A stretch of 64,000 nt of DNA from Clostridia bacterium UC5.1-1D10 (GCA_001304995.1 BBZU01000005.1:99841-163840), one strand, 5' to 3'; positions 29,692 through 39,576 are shown, numbered from the stretch's first letter. Notes: a model not told the origin generated them from the sequence alone. Made by a program: numbers and translations.

Positions 29692-30364
29692 TTATTCTGT
29701 TTTCGGTTTTACAAAGAGCATTGCAAAAACAATTGCCAGCAGGATACAGCAGATTACCAGAGCTGTGCTGCCCCAAAGTTTTGTGCCGACGGCACCAATG
29801 GCAGCACCTAAAATAAAGAATAGGATAATGCTGTAATAATGAAAACTTTTTTTCTCTGCGGGAAGGGTCTTTTGTCTGGAAATATTTCACCAGATGGTCT
29901 GTTCCGCTGCGCAGATTACCGGTACACATGGTGGTGGCATAGGGCATGCCATGGAATTTACGGAAACTCTGTACCTGCATGGCACAGATAAAGGAAACCA
30001 GTGCGTTGGCAAAGGCGTCAGTTTTTCCAAGGGGAAGAAAAATCACGACAACCAAAGCCAGAATTTCAATGAGAAGCACTGTCTGTCGCCAGTGTAGGGC
30101 TAGTTTTCCTTCCAGACGATGTTTGATCCATTCATCCACAAAAACACCGGCAACAAACGCCAAAATGGGCACCAGATAGGAAAGGGCTTTTTTGAAATCC
30201 CCTTCAGATAAGTGCACACCCAGCAGGACGATGTTGCCTGTTTGGGCATTGGCAAAAACCTGACCTCGTGCCAGGTAAGTATATGCGTCCAGAAACCCGC
30301 CTACGGCTGCCAGTATGGCACCGATTCGGAAGGAGTCGGACATTTGGTCTGTATGTAATGTCAT
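29692..30364 (-). CDS. DUF1275 (YoaK-type) membrane protein, one frame break
   Basis: Corrected length 223 residues with six hydrophobic segments. The family opening GGFLDAYTYLARGQVFANAQTGN is plain near residue 22. One extra A in the seven-base run at 29847-29853 (minus-strand reading) breaks the frame; removing it gives FHYYSIILFFILGAAIGAVG and an ending VKPKTE. The family is widespread and has no assigned function; a transport role is guessed from topology. It lies 14 bp after comM on the same strand. Confidence 0.8.
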
Positions 30365-30378
30365 ATATCAATCTCCTG

Positions 30379-31911
30379 TTATATCAAGTATTTTCTGTCC
30401 AAAGAACGGTATTGCAGAACTTCTGCCAGATGGCGGACAGTAATTTCTTCGCTGCCGTCTAAGTCAGCTGCCGTTCTGGCAACTTTCAGTATTTTGTGGT
30501 AAGCTCTTGCGCTTAAGTCCATGGAAGAGAAAGCTGCCTTCAGCAGTTTTTGTTCTGCTTCCCCGAGAACGCAGTATTTCTCAACTTGTGCGGCGTTAAG
30601 TTGGGCATTGAAGAAAATTCCTTCCTTTTTATATCGCTGAAGTTGGATTTCGTGGGCTTTTACCACGCGCTTTTTGATCTCTGTCGAAGATTCGCCGGAA
30701 GCGGTGCTTTGGAGATCTTCATAGCCCACCGCAGGCATTTCCACCATCAAATCAATACGGTCTAATAGAGGCCCACTGATTTTGCTTTGGTATTTGGCAA
30801 TTTCATTGACGGTGCAGTGACATTTATCCCCGCTGCCAAGATAACCGCAGGGGCAGGGGTTCATGGCTGCCACCAGCATGAAATCAGAGGGGAATATCAA
30901 AGTGCCGCTGACACGGGCAATGGTGACTTTTCCATCCTCCATGGGCTGCCGCATGACTTCCAGAGCAGAACGCTGAAATTCAGGCAATTCGTCCAGAAAC
31001 AACACACCATTATGGGCCAAGGAAATTTCCCCGGGTTTTGGGATTCTGCCGCCGCCAGTAAGGGCAGAAGCGGAAATGGTATGATGGGGAGAACGAAAAG
31101 GTCTGTGGTGAATCAAGGCGTTTTTATTCTGCAAAAGACCTGCCACACTGTAAATTTTCGTAATTTCAATGCTTTCTGCAAAAGTCAGGTCAGGCAGTAT
31201 GGTAGGAAATCGTTTTGCCAGCATGGTTTTACCGGAACCGGGAGGGCCGATAAGCAGGATATTATGTCCGCCGGCAGCTGCCAGTTCCATGGCACGTTTG
31301 GCATTTTCCTGTCCTTTCACATGAGAAAAATCCAAACTTTCCCATTCTTTGTCATCGGCAAAGAGATTATCCATGTTCACATGATAGGGATGTAATGTTT
31401 CCTGATTTTGCAAAATGGCGACTAATTGCCGCAGACTATGAAGGGGATAGACCTCCATGCCTTCCACAAGAGCCGCTTCTTCGGCATTTTCATAGGGCAC
31501 AAAGCATTTTGTGATGCCATCCTGCAATGCGCCATAGACCATAGGCAGAATGCCGTTGACAGGGCGCAGAGAACCATCCAGAGAAAGTTCTCCAGCCAGT
31601 AAATATCCATCTAATGCTTCAGCAGGCAGGGTTCCCATAGCAGTCAGGATCCCTGCGGCAATGGGCAGGTCAAAGGACGCCCCTTCTTTTTTCGTGTCCG
31701 CTGGTGCTAAATTGACCGTGATACGTTTGGTTGGAAAGGACAGCCCTGTGTTTTTGATGGCAGTGCGTACCCGTTCTCTGGATTCTTTCACAGCAGAATC
31801 CGGCAGCCCTACAATGTCAAAAGCAGGCAGTCCGCTGCTCAAGTCAACTTCTACATTGACAGCATAAGCGTCAATGCCAAGCAGTGCGGCACTATGAATA
31901 ATGGAAAGCAT
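30379..31911 (-). CDS. comM: YifB/ComM-family Mg-chelatase-like AAA ATPase
   Basis: 510 residues. An N-terminal Lon-protease-like (ChlI) domain (VEVDLSSGLPAFDIVGLPDSAVKESRERV) is followed by the AAA core with Walker A GPPGSGKTMLAKR near residue 220, Walker B VLFLDELPEF and the MNPCPCGYLG motif. In transformable bacteria ComM is a helicase that helps integrate single strands during natural transformation. The DNA-processing gene dprA is divergent from it, 200 bp away, which fits that role, though the family is also found in species not known to be competent. Confidence 0.92.
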   Translation of the reverse strand: MLSIIHSAALLGIDAYAVNVEVDLSSGLPAFDIVGLPDSAVKESRERVRTAIKNTGLSFPTKRITVNLAPADTKKEGASFDLPIAAGILTAMGTLPAEALDGYLLAGELSLDGSLRPVNGILPMVYGALQDGITKCFVPYENAEEAALVEGMEVYPLHSLRQLVAILQNQETLHPYHVNMDNLFADDKEWESLDFSHVKGQENAKRAMELAAAGGHNILLIGPPGSGKTMLAKRFPTILPDLTFAESIEITKIYSVAGLLQNKNALIHHRPFRSPHHTISASALTGGGRIPKPGEISLAHNGVLFLDELPEFQRSALEVMRQPMEDGKVTIARVSGTLIFPSDFMLVAAMNPCPCGYLGSGDKCHCTVNEIAKYQSKISGPLLDRIDLMVEMPAVGYEDLQSTASGESSTEIKKRVVKAHEIQLQRYKKEGIFFNAQLNAAQVEKYCVLGEAEQKLLKAAFSSMDLSARAYHKILKVARTAADLDGSEEITVRHLAEVLQYRSLDRKYLI

Positions 31912-32047
31912 GACCTCGCCTCATTTCTCTTGAAAAATTCTGTTCTTATCATAACAATTCTTACGAAAAAGTGCAATGAAAATTGGAGATTTCTACCAGT
32001 ACATGCATAGGGATTCACATTATTTTCAAATTTTTAGAAAAAAATCA

Positions 32048-32076
32048 TTGAATTTTGAAAAGAAAGCATATATAGT
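32048..32076 (+). promoter_or_regulatory. dprA-topA promoter
   Basis: TTGAAT, 17 bp, TATAGT, ending 38 bp before the dprA start. Confidence 0.6.
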
Positions 32077-32114
32077 AGATTGCGTAACTGGCAAGGGGAT
32101 AAGGAGGCGTCATT

Positions 32115-33206
32115 GTGGAAGAAACGTATCTGATGTGGCTGGCAAGAGTGACACTGCATAACACAAAGAAAGCCTTTCAGCTTTTGGGAAGATTTGGTAC
32201 AGCGGAAAATGTTTTTTACGCAGAACCGGAAGAAATCCGCAGCGCCTTGGGCAATGCCACAAAGCTTGCAGATACCATTTTATCCCAACGAGACCCTGAA
32301 ATGCTGGATGAATGGATGATCGAATTGGAAGAAAAAGAAATCTCCTTTTATTCCTATTTCCACCCGTCCTATCCTTATTTGCTGAAACAGATTTACGATC
32401 CGCCTTTGGGGATTTATGTGAAAGGCGTTCTGCCAGATGACCATATTGACAAAATCGGTGTCATAGGCGCCAGAAGATGTTCTCAATATGGCGCATCCGT
32501 GGCTTACCGCATCACAAAAGATTTGGGTCAGACCAATGTGATTGTTGTCAGCGGCATGGCCAAAGGTATTGACGCAGTTGCCCATAAAGGCATCATGGAT
32601 GGCGGCGGAAAAACCATCGCTGTACTGGGCTGTGGCGTAGATGTTTGTTATCCTGCGGAAAATCGGGAATTGATGGAGCGGATCATAGAAAACGGCTGTG
32701 TGCTGTCAGAGTATCCGCCGGGAACAAAAGCGGTTCCTTATCATTTTCCCTATCGCAACCGCATTATCAGCGGTCTTTCTAAACTGATTGTCGTCATTGA
32801 AGCAGGAAAACGCAGCGGCACATTGATTACAGCCGATTTAGCACTGGAAAACGGCAGGGATGTTTTCGTTCTGCCAGGCAATGTGACCAGCAAACTGAGC
32901 GAAGGCACCAATAACCTGATTAAGCAGGGCTGCCCAATCATTACAGAATCGGGAGATATTTTAGAGGAACTTGGCATATCCTATCAAGAAAAGGAAAAGA
33001 CCCGTTTCTATGAAAAAGTAGAAGAAAAACTGACACCCGAAGAACGGGAAATTTATGAGAAAATAACTGAGGCAACACCGGTAACGGCTGAGGAATTGAG
33101 CCGGATGCTGGATAAGCCAATTCAGGATATACAATATGTACTTTCTCTGTTGGAAATCACTGGATATATTCGAAAATTACAGCAGGCGGGTTATGTCCGC
33201 AGTTAA
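32115..33206 (+). CDS. dprA: DNA-processing protein DprA
   Basis: 363 residues from a GTG start behind AAGGAGG. A helical N-terminal region is followed by the Rossmann-like fold: GARRCSQYG near residue 117, VVSGMAKGIDAVAHKG near 140, and VVIEAGKRSGTLITADLALENGRDVFVLPGN near 225. A C-terminal winged-helix (LTPEEREIYEKI onward) matches the DML1 domain. It loads RecA on incoming single-stranded DNA. It is followed after 24 bp by topA, the standard Firmicute order. Confidence 0.95.
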   Translation: MEETYLMWLARVTLHNTKKAFQLLGRFGTAENVFYAEPEEIRSALGNATKLADTILSQRDPEMLDEWMIELEEKEISFYSYFHPSYPYLLKQIYDPPLGIYVKGVLPDDHIDKIGVIGARRCSQYGASVAYRITKDLGQTNVIVVSGMAKGIDAVAHKGIMDGGGKTIAVLGCGVDVCYPAENRELMERIIENGCVLSEYPPGTKAVPYHFPYRNRIISGLSKLIVVIEAGKRSGTLITADLALENGRDVFVLPGNVTSKLSEGTNNLIKQGCPIITESGDILEELGISYQEKEKTRFYEKVEEKLTPEEREIYEKITEATPVTAEELSRMLDKPIQDIQYVLSLLEITGYIRKLQQAGYVRS

Positions 33207-33230
33207 CAGAGAAGGCTGAGAGGTGAAGAT

Positions 33231-35378
33231 ATGAGCAAAGAAGCGACTGCAGCAAAACCAAAGAAAACAACTAAGAAAGCTGCGTCAAAGAAATACCTTG
33301 TCATTGTAGAATCTCCTGCAAAGGCAAGTACCATTGGAAAATTTTTGGGAAGCAATTATAAAATCGAGGCTTCCATGGGGCATATCCGAGATCTGCCCAA
33401 AAGCCAGATGGGCATTGACATTGAACACGATTTTGAACCCAAGTATATCACCATCCGCGGCAAAGGCGATTTGCTGAGCAAACTGAAAAAAGAGGCGAAG
33501 GCTGCCGATAAAGTCTATCTGGCAACTGACCCGGACCGTGAAGGGGAAGCCATCAGTTGGCATCTGCTTCACGCCCTCAATTTAGGTGATGATAAGGACA
33601 TCAGCCGTATCACCTTCAACGAAATCACAAAGGCTGCGGTAAAACGCTCCATTTCTGAAGCAAGAGAAATCGACATGGATTTGGTGGATGCCCAGCAGGC
33701 ACGCCGTGTGCTGGACAGAATGGTGGGTTATACCGTCAGTGACTTATTATGGAAGAAAGTCAAAAAAGGCCTCAGCGGCGGTCGTGTACAGTCTGTTGCA
33801 CTGCGTCTGATCTGTGACAGAGAGGACGAAATCCGTGGCTTTATTCCAGATGAATATTGGACCATCGGTGCAAAACTTACCGATGCGGAAAAGAAAACAT
33901 TTGAAGCCAGATTTTACGGAAAGGGCAGTGAAAAAATGGAACTGCCCAACGCACAGGTGGTTCAAGAAGTGGAAAACGGTCTGAAAGGACAGGATTTCAT
34001 CGTCAAAGAAGTGAAAAAAGGTACACGCCAGAAGAAACCTGTTGCACCTTTTACCACCAGTACCATGCAGCAGGAAGCCAGCAAGCATTTGAACATGGCA
34101 ACACAGAAAACCATGCTCATTGCCCAGCAGCTTTATGAAGGCGTTCATGTAAAAGGGGAAGGCAATGTGGGTCTGGTTTCCTATATCCGTACCGACTCCT
34201 TCCGTATTTCCGATGAAGCCTATGAAGCAGCTGTTTCCTATATCGGTGAAAACTTCGGGGAAGAATATGTAAATCCTGAACGTGTGGTATATAAATCCAA
34301 AGGGAAAACACAGGATGCTCACGAAGCCATCCGTCCCACAAATGTACAGCGGACACCTGACAGCATCAAAGAATCCCTGACAAAAGATCAGTATAAACTT
34401 TATAAACTCATTTGGGAACGCTTCGTTGCCAGCCAGATGAGTCCCGCGCTCTATGATACCATGCAGGTGAAAATGGCAGCAGGGGAATATAGTTTCCGTG
34501 CTTCCGGTTCTCGTTTGACTTTCCGGGGCTTCTTGGAAGTTTATAACAAAGGGGAGGAAGAAGCCGATGTGCAGATGCCTGTGCTGAAAGAAGGCGATGC
34601 GCTGAAAGCACTGGAAATCCTGCCGGAACAGCATTTCACACAGCCTCCTGCACGTTTCACAGACGCTTCTCTGATTAAGACACTGGAAGAAATCGGTGTA
34701 GGGCGTCCCAGTACCTATGCACCTACATTGACTACCATTCAGGCAAGAAACTATGTCACAAAAGAAGCCAAAAACCTCTATCCCACAGAATTGGGAGAAG
34801 TGGTAAACGATATCATGAAATCCTATTTCCCTGACATTGTGGACGTCGACTTCACCGCAAACATGGAAGAACGTCTGGATGATGTGGAAATGGGCAGAGA
34901 AGAATGGAAACAGATCATCCGTGATTTCTATCCCGGTTTCCATGAAGCAGTGGAAAACGCAGTGGAAAAACTGGCGAAAGTGGAAATTAAAGATGAAGTG
35001 ACTGATGTCATCTGCGAAAAATGCGGCAGAAACATGGTCATCAAATATGGCAGATACGGAAAATTCCTGGCTTGTCCCGGTTTCCCGGAATGCCAGAACG
35101 CGAAACCTTTCTTTGAAGAAGCCGGTGTGAACTGTCCTGAATGCGGCGGCAAAGTTCTCATCAAGAAAACAAAGAAAGGCAGAACATATTTCGGTTGTGA
35201 AAACAATCCCGAGTGCGGCTTCATGTCCTGGAACAAACCTACCGGGGAAAAATGTCCCGTTTGCGGCAGTTTCCTGGAAGAAAAGGGAAAGAAAAATCCC
35301 AAAATCGTATGCTCCAATGAAAAATGCGGCTATATGCGGGAGCCTGAACCGGAAAAAGAAGAAAATACAGAGGAATAA
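33231..35378 (+). CDS. topA: DNA topoisomerase I
   Basis: 715 residues. A Lys-rich tail precedes the TOPRIM domain (VIVESPAKASTIGKFLG, DPDREGEAISWHL); the active tyrosine is Y318 in VSYIRTDSFR. Three C-terminal four-cysteine zinc ribbons follow (CEKCGRNM, CPECGGKV, CPVCGSFL units). It relaxes negative supercoils. In many Clostridia codY lies next; here the next gene is rpsB directly. Confidence 0.96.
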   Translation: MSKEATAAKPKKTTKKAASKKYLVIVESPAKASTIGKFLGSNYKIEASMGHIRDLPKSQMGIDIEHDFEPKYITIRGKGDLLSKLKKEAKAADKVYLATDPDREGEAISWHLLHALNLGDDKDISRITFNEITKAAVKRSISEAREIDMDLVDAQQARRVLDRMVGYTVSDLLWKKVKKGLSGGRVQSVALRLICDREDEIRGFIPDEYWTIGAKLTDAEKKTFEARFYGKGSEKMELPNAQVVQEVENGLKGQDFIVKEVKKGTRQKKPVAPFTTSTMQQEASKHLNMATQKTMLIAQQLYEGVHVKGEGNVGLVSYIRTDSFRISDEAYEAAVSYIGENFGEEYVNPERVVYKSKGKTQDAHEAIRPTNVQRTPDSIKESLTKDQYKLYKLIWERFVASQMSPALYDTMQVKMAAGEYSFRASGSRLTFRGFLEVYNKGEEEADVQMPVLKEGDALKALEILPEQHFTQPPARFTDASLIKTLEEIGVGRPSTYAPTLTTIQARNYVTKEAKNLYPTELGEVVNDIMKSYFPDIVDVDFTANMEERLDDVEMGREEWKQIIRDFYPGFHEAVENAVEKLAKVEIKDEVTDVICEKCGRNMVIKYGRYGKFLACPGFPECQNAKPFFEEAGVNCPECGGKVLIKKTKKGRTYFGCENNPECGFMSWNKPTGEKCPVCGSFLEEKGKKNPKIVCSNEKCGYMREPEPEKEENTEE

Positions 35379-35423
35379 ATCGCTGTTTTTTCAGAAAAAG
35401 TTGAAAAAAACCATAATTTATGG

Positions 35424-35452
35424 TTGTAATTTGTATGGGATTGTGCTATAAT
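35424..35452 (+). promoter_or_regulatory. rpsB promoter
   Basis: TTGTAA, 17 bp, TATAAT with an upstream TGC; about 100 bp of leader follows. Confidence 0.75.
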
Positions 35453-35486
35453 CCCATAGGTAACTTAAAAACACACGCATTTGCTG

Positions 35487-35523
35487 CCCTGTGTCCGGTG
35501 CCGAAGTGTTCGGTGACACGGGG
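35487..35523 (+). promoter_or_regulatory. Structured 5' leader hairpin of rpsB
   Basis: CCCTGTGTC pairs with GACACGGGG (one wobble) around an inner CCGAA/TTCGG stem, between the promoter and the ribosome site. It is a candidate for S2-type autogenous control, by analogy with other ribosomal protein leaders; I do not match it to a named RNA family. Confidence 0.5.
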
Positions 35524-35557
35524 GATGATGCGGAGGACAAACCACAGGAGGTGCGCT

Positions 35558-36284
35558 ATGAGCGTAATTTCAATGAAACAGTTGTTAGAAGCTGGTGTAC
35601 ATTTTGGTCACCAGACAAGAAGATGGAACCCTAAAATGGCTGAATACATCTTCGCAGAAAGAAACGGTATCTACATCATCGACCTGCAGAAAACCGTTAA
35701 AAAAGTAGACGAAGCTTATGCTGAAATCTGCAACATCGTAGCTGACGGCGGCGAAGTTCTGTTCGTTGGTACAAAGAAACAGGCACAGGAATGCATCAAA
35801 GAAGAAGCTGAAAGATGCGGTATGTACTACGTTAACCAGAGATGGCTGGGTGGTATGCTGACAAACTTCAACACAATCAAAACAAGAATTGCAAGACTGA
35901 AAGAACTGGAAAAAATGCAGGAAGATGGCACTTTTGACGTTCTGCCCAAAAAAGAAGTTGCAGCCCTGATGCACGAAATGGAAAAACTGGAAAAGAACCT
36001 GGGCGGTATCAAAGAAATGAAGAAGATCCCCGATCTGATGTTCGTTGTTGATACAAGAAAAGAAAAAAATTGCTGTTCAGGAAGCACACACACTGGGTAT
36101 TCCCATCGTTGCTATCGTAGATACAAACTGCGATCCCGATGAAATTGACTACGTAATCCCCGGTAACGATGACGCTATCCGCGCCGTAAAACTGATTGCT
36201 TCCAAAGTAGCTGATGCAGTTCTGGAATCCAAACAGGGTGAACAGGAAAACGCAGAAGCAGCTGAAGAAACAGTAGCTGAATAA
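35558..36284 (+). CDS. rpsB: 30S ribosomal protein S2, one frame break
   Basis: S2 belongs to the small-subunit body and is essential. The start follows CAGGAGGTGCGCT and reads [19 protein letters not shown], the S2 signature. One extra A in the run at 36064-36070 breaks the frame; removing it gives [20 protein letters not shown], which is the normal S2 sequence, and a total of 241 residues. An essential gene cannot be truncated here, so this is evidence that the break is a sequencing error. A hairpin with a T-rich tail separates it from tsf. Confidence 0.97.
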
Positions 36285-36303
36285 TTTCATAGGCAATTTG
36301 CCC

Positions 36304-36338
36304 GAGCTTCAGCCGATTCACGGGCTGAAGCTCTTTCT
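36304..36338 (+). terminator. Hairpin between rpsB and tsf
   Basis: A perfect 11-bp stem GAGCTTCAGCC/GGCTGAAGCTC and TTTCTT tail. No new promoter is obvious before tsf, so it may be a partial attenuator setting the S2 to EF-Ts ratio. Confidence 0.65.
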
Positions 36339-36371
36339 TATCATAAAACCAATATACGGAGGGAAAAGAAC

Positions 36372-37305
36372 ATGGCTATTACAGCAGCAATGGTAAAAGA
36401 ACTGAGAGAAATGACAGGCGTTGGCATGATGGACTGCAAAAAAAGCCCTGACTGAAACAGACGGCGATATGGAAAAAGCAGTTGAACTGCTGAGAGAAAA
36501 AGGTCTGGCAGCTTCTGCGAAAAAAGCAGGCCGTATTGCTTCCGAAGGTATCGTTGATGTTTACCTGAGCGATGACAACAAAGTCGGTACAATCGTAGAA
36601 GTAAACTCCGAAACAGACTTCGTTGCAAAGAACCAGGTATTCAGAGATTATGTTGCAGCAGTTGCAAAACAGGCTTCCACAACAACAGCAACAGATATGG
36701 ATGCTTTCTTCGCTGAAAAATGGGATCTGGATCCTCAGTTCACAGTAAAAGAAGCTCTGAGCCAGCAGGTAGCAGTTATCGGTGAAAACCTGAACATCAG
36801 ACGTTTCGAAAAATTCGAAAAAGCTGGTTCCGGCAGACTGGTTTCCTACATCCACGGCGGCGGCAGAATCGGCGTTCTGATCGAACTGGCTTGCGATAAC
36901 GACAGCGACGCTCTGGAAGAACTGGGCAAAAACGTTGCAATGCAGATTGCAGCTCTGAACCCTAAATTCATCGCTGAAAAAGACGTTCCCGCTGACTTCA
37001 TCGAAAAAGAAACAGAAATCCTGACAGTACAGGCTAAAAACGATCCTAAAAACGCAAACAAACCCGAAAACATCATTGCAAAAATGATCGAAGGCAGACT
37101 GAAAAAAGAAATGAAAGAATTCTGCCTGGTTGAACAGCCTTACGTAAAAGACGGCGATCTGACAGTGAAAAAATACATTGACTCCGTAGCAAAAGAAGTA
37201 GGCGCTCCTATCGAAATCACACGTTTCGTACGTTTCGAAACAGGCGAAGGTCTGGAAAAGAAAGACGAAAACTTTGCTGACGAAGTAGCAAAAGCTATGC
37301 AGTAA
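36372..37305 (+). CDS. tsf: Elongation factor Ts, one frame break
   Basis: EF-Ts exchanges GDP on EF-Tu. The N-terminal [24 protein letters not shown] signature is plain in its parts; the TDFVAKNQ motif near residue 80 confirms the family. One extra A in the seven-base run at 36438-36444 shifts the frame; corrected, [20 protein letters not shown] follows and the protein has 310 residues, normal for the family. It follows rpsB as in nearly all bacteria. Confidence 0.97.
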
Positions 37306-37339
37306 TCTGCAAAGGTATTTTGCACATCTTATGAATTAC

Positions 37340-37382
37340 AAAACGGATAGAACCTTGTAAAAGGTTTTATCCGTTTTTTTCT
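37340..37382 (+). terminator. tsf terminator
   Basis: 17-bp stem AAAACGGATAGAACCTT/AAGGTTTTATCCGTTTT with a GTAA loop and T-run. Confidence 0.92.
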
Positions 37383-37468
37383 TTGTGAAACTTTTACAGA
37401 AATTTGGTTGCGTCCGTCCGTAAAAAATGGTTAAATGAAGGAGAGAACATGCACTAGGAGGGAATGGA

Positions 37469-38464
37469 ATGAAACAACTGGTTTATCATTACTGCAGCTT
37501 ATCGACCCTTTTGAATATATTGGAACATAAGACCATCCGTTTATCTGATATCAATAAACAAAACGACACCAATGAAAGCAAGGCTCTTTTGCATATCACC
37601 CGCAACCGCGCCATTCAGATTATGCTTTCCCGTCCGGGAGTAGATAGTGATCAGACCTTTGGTGGCTTGACATATCGGGAATTTATTGTATATCTCATTG
37701 ATAGAATGATTGAACATGTAAAAGGGTATAAAGATTTGATGGCGTATATTGCCTGCTTTTCGGAATCTGACGACTATCTGGCACAATGGAGGGGCTATGC
37801 GGATAACGGCAGAGGCGTTGCCATTGGTTTTGACGTGGAAACCATTGAGCGGCTCATTGAGCAGATTCCCGATGCCCAGTTGGAATTCCGTAAGGTCCAT
37901 TATATCGACACCAATAAGAACGTTATGGACTGCGATACCACCCAATGTAATCTGAGCTTGAACCGCCATGCGGCAAAACTGGTGGAAACCCTGTTTTCCT
38001 ATATGGAGCGAAACGAAACGAAGCAGATTCTGGATGGTACCTATTTGGATTCTCAGGCAGGACATTGGTTTATTCCTTTGCTGCAGGATTCTTTCTTCTA
38101 TAAAGATGATTCCTTTGCGGAGGAGGATGAATGGCGGCTGATTTTGAAAGATGAAATCATCAAAAGCGAAAGCGATTGGGAAAACATATATAATTGGAAA
38201 CGCACAGGACATTCCATCAGACCGGCAATGAAACGTCTTTTCCCTAAGGCGTTGGAATTCCGTGTGGAGGATAATGACATTGTTTCTTACATGGATATGG
38301 ATTTCTCTGATGGGGATTATATGCATAATGATATGATTCGGGAAATCGTCATTGGGCCAAACTGCCGTTTGGAGGAAGAAGATGTATTCCAGCTTCTTGG
38401 TCATTTTGGCTTTGATACCGCGGATGTCAAAATCCGTAAATCAGATTCTTCTTATCGTATTTGA
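37469..38464 (+). CDS. DUF2971-family protein
   Basis: 331 residues behind AGGAGGGAATGG. Family marks: the N-terminal LVYHYCSLSTLLNIL and IRLSDINKQNDTNES segment, and the central IACFSESDDYLAQWRGYADNGRGVAIGFD stretch near residue 100. No membrane segment or signal peptide is seen. DUF2971 proteins are scattered, often in accessory or defence-adjacent loci, and their activity is unknown. Here it stands alone between two terminators, between tsf and the fructose operon, so context gives no hint. Confidence 0.75.
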   Translation: MKQLVYHYCSLSTLLNILEHKTIRLSDINKQNDTNESKALLHITRNRAIQIMLSRPGVDSDQTFGGLTYREFIVYLIDRMIEHVKGYKDLMAYIACFSESDDYLAQWRGYADNGRGVAIGFDVETIERLIEQIPDAQLEFRKVHYIDTNKNVMDCDTTQCNLSLNRHAAKLVETLFSYMERNETKQILDGTYLDSQAGHWFIPLLQDSFFYKDDSFAEEDEWRLILKDEIIKSESDWENIYNWKRTGHSIRPAMKRLFPKALEFRVEDNDIVSYMDMDFSDGDYMHNDMIREIVIGPNCRLEEEDVFQLLGHFGFDTADVKIRKSDSSYRI

Positions 38465-38475
38465 ATATAGAATGA

Positions 38476-38517
38476 AAAAGGCTGTTTGTGGGCAATCTTT
38501 CACAGACAGCTTTTTTT
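38476..38517 (+). terminator. Terminator of the DUF2971 gene
   Basis: AAAAGGCTGTTTGTG pairs imperfectly with CACAGACAGCTTTTTT, ending in a T-run. Confidence 0.8.
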
Positions 38518-38542
38518 ACATGAAAATAACCAAAAACAATCA

Positions 38543-38610
38543 AATTTAGTCAATTTCAATAAAAATTAGTCATAATTTTTGTGACCTAATATGATTGAAT
38601 ATGACTGAAT
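38543..38610. promoter_or_regulatory. Probable FruR operator array
   Basis: Three direct repeats TGACCTAAT, TGATTGAAT and TGACTGAAT start at 38582, 38592 and 38602, exactly one helical turn apart; two inverted copies (ATTTAGTCA at 38543 and ATTAGTCA at 38565) lie upstream. DeoR-family fructose repressors bind such repeats, and fruR is the last gene of the cluster. Confidence 0.6.
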
Positions 38611-38622
38611 TTGGTTATATAA
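38595..38622 (+). promoter_or_regulatory. fruKA promoter
   Basis: TTGAAT, 16 bp, TATAAT; the operator repeats overlap the -35 and spacer. Confidence 0.65.
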
Positions 38623-38670
38623 TAAATCCAAGTTAAAAATATTTCAAAAACAGTCATTGGAGGTGAGACT

Positions 38671-39576
38671 GTGATTTACACAGTTACCTTTAATCCATCT
38701 TTGGATTATATTGTGGAAGTACCCTCCTTTCAGATGGGTATGACCAATCGAACTACGTCAGAAAGTATCTTTCCGGGCGGAAAGGGCATCAACGTTTCCA
38801 TGGTACTGCAAAATCTTGGTGTAGAAAGTACAGCACTGGGATTCACTGCCGGATTCGTAGGCGATGAAATCTGCCGCCTGTTACAGGAAAAAGGATGTCA
38901 TACGGCGTTTATGACTCTGCCGGAAGGATGCAGCCGCATCAATGTGAAATTGAAGTCTGCGGACGGCACAGAAATCAATGCCAGAGGCCCGGTCATTACA
39001 GAAGAAGCCTTGCAGCATCTGATGCAAAAACTGGATATGCTGGAAAAAGGCGATGTGCTGGTTCTGGCGGGAAGCATTCCCACAGGTCTGCCGGCAACCA
39101 TTTATCAGGATATTCTCCATCGTCTGACAAGCAGAGAAATTCTGACCGTTGTGGATGCCACAGGCAATCTGCTTTGCAACGTGTTGGAACATCATCCGTT
39201 TTTGATCAAACCCAATCATCATGAACTGGGTGAGATTTTTGATGTGACCATTGATGATATGGAAAAGGTGAAAATTTATGCCGGAAAACTGCAGGAACAG
39301 GGTGCAAGAAACGTACTGGTTTCCATGGGCGGAAAAGGTGCGGCTCTGCTGACAGAAAAAGGCGATTTTTATCATTTGCCTGCCCCTGAGGGAAAGCTGG
39401 TCAACAGCGTTGGTGCAGGAGATTCCATGGTAGCTGGATTTTTGGCAGGCTGGCTGGAAAGCGGGGATTATGCCCATGCCTTTAAAATGGGGATTTCCGC
39501 AGGCAGTGCCAGCGCTTTCAGTGAAAATCTGGCAACGAAAGAAGAAGTATTGGCTTTATATGAAAAGTTAAAATAA
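38671..39576 (+). CDS. fruK: 1-phosphofructokinase
   Basis: 301 residues from a GTG start behind TGGAGGTGAGA. PfkB fold of the 1-PFK/tagatose-6-phosphate kinase branch: MIYTVTFNPSLDYIVEV opening, FPGGKGINVSMVLQNLG substrate loop near residue 35, and NSVGAGDSMVAGFLAGW with the catalytic aspartate near residue 250. It converts fructose 1-phosphate, made by FruA, to fructose 1,6-bisphosphate. It is followed after 15 bp by fruA, which settles the substrate. Confidence 0.94.
   Translation: MIYTVTFNPSLDYIVEVPSFQMGMTNRTTSESIFPGGKGINVSMVLQNLGVESTALGFTAGFVGDEICRLLQEKGCHTAFMTLPEGCSRINVKLKSADGTEINARGPVITEEALQHLMQKLDMLEKGDVLVLAGSIPTGLPATIYQDILHRLTSREILTVVDATGNLLCNVLEHHPFLIKPNHHELGEIFDVTIDDMEKVKIYAGKLQEQGARNVLVSMGGKGAALLTEKGDFYHLPAPEGKLVNSVGAGDSMVAGFLAGWLESGDYAHAFKMGISAGSASAFSENLATKEEVLALYEKLK

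Noticed and set aside
35378..35558. A T-box or other named riboswitch before rpsB
   Set aside because: No T-box sequence or specifier-like structure; only a generic leader hairpin is visible.
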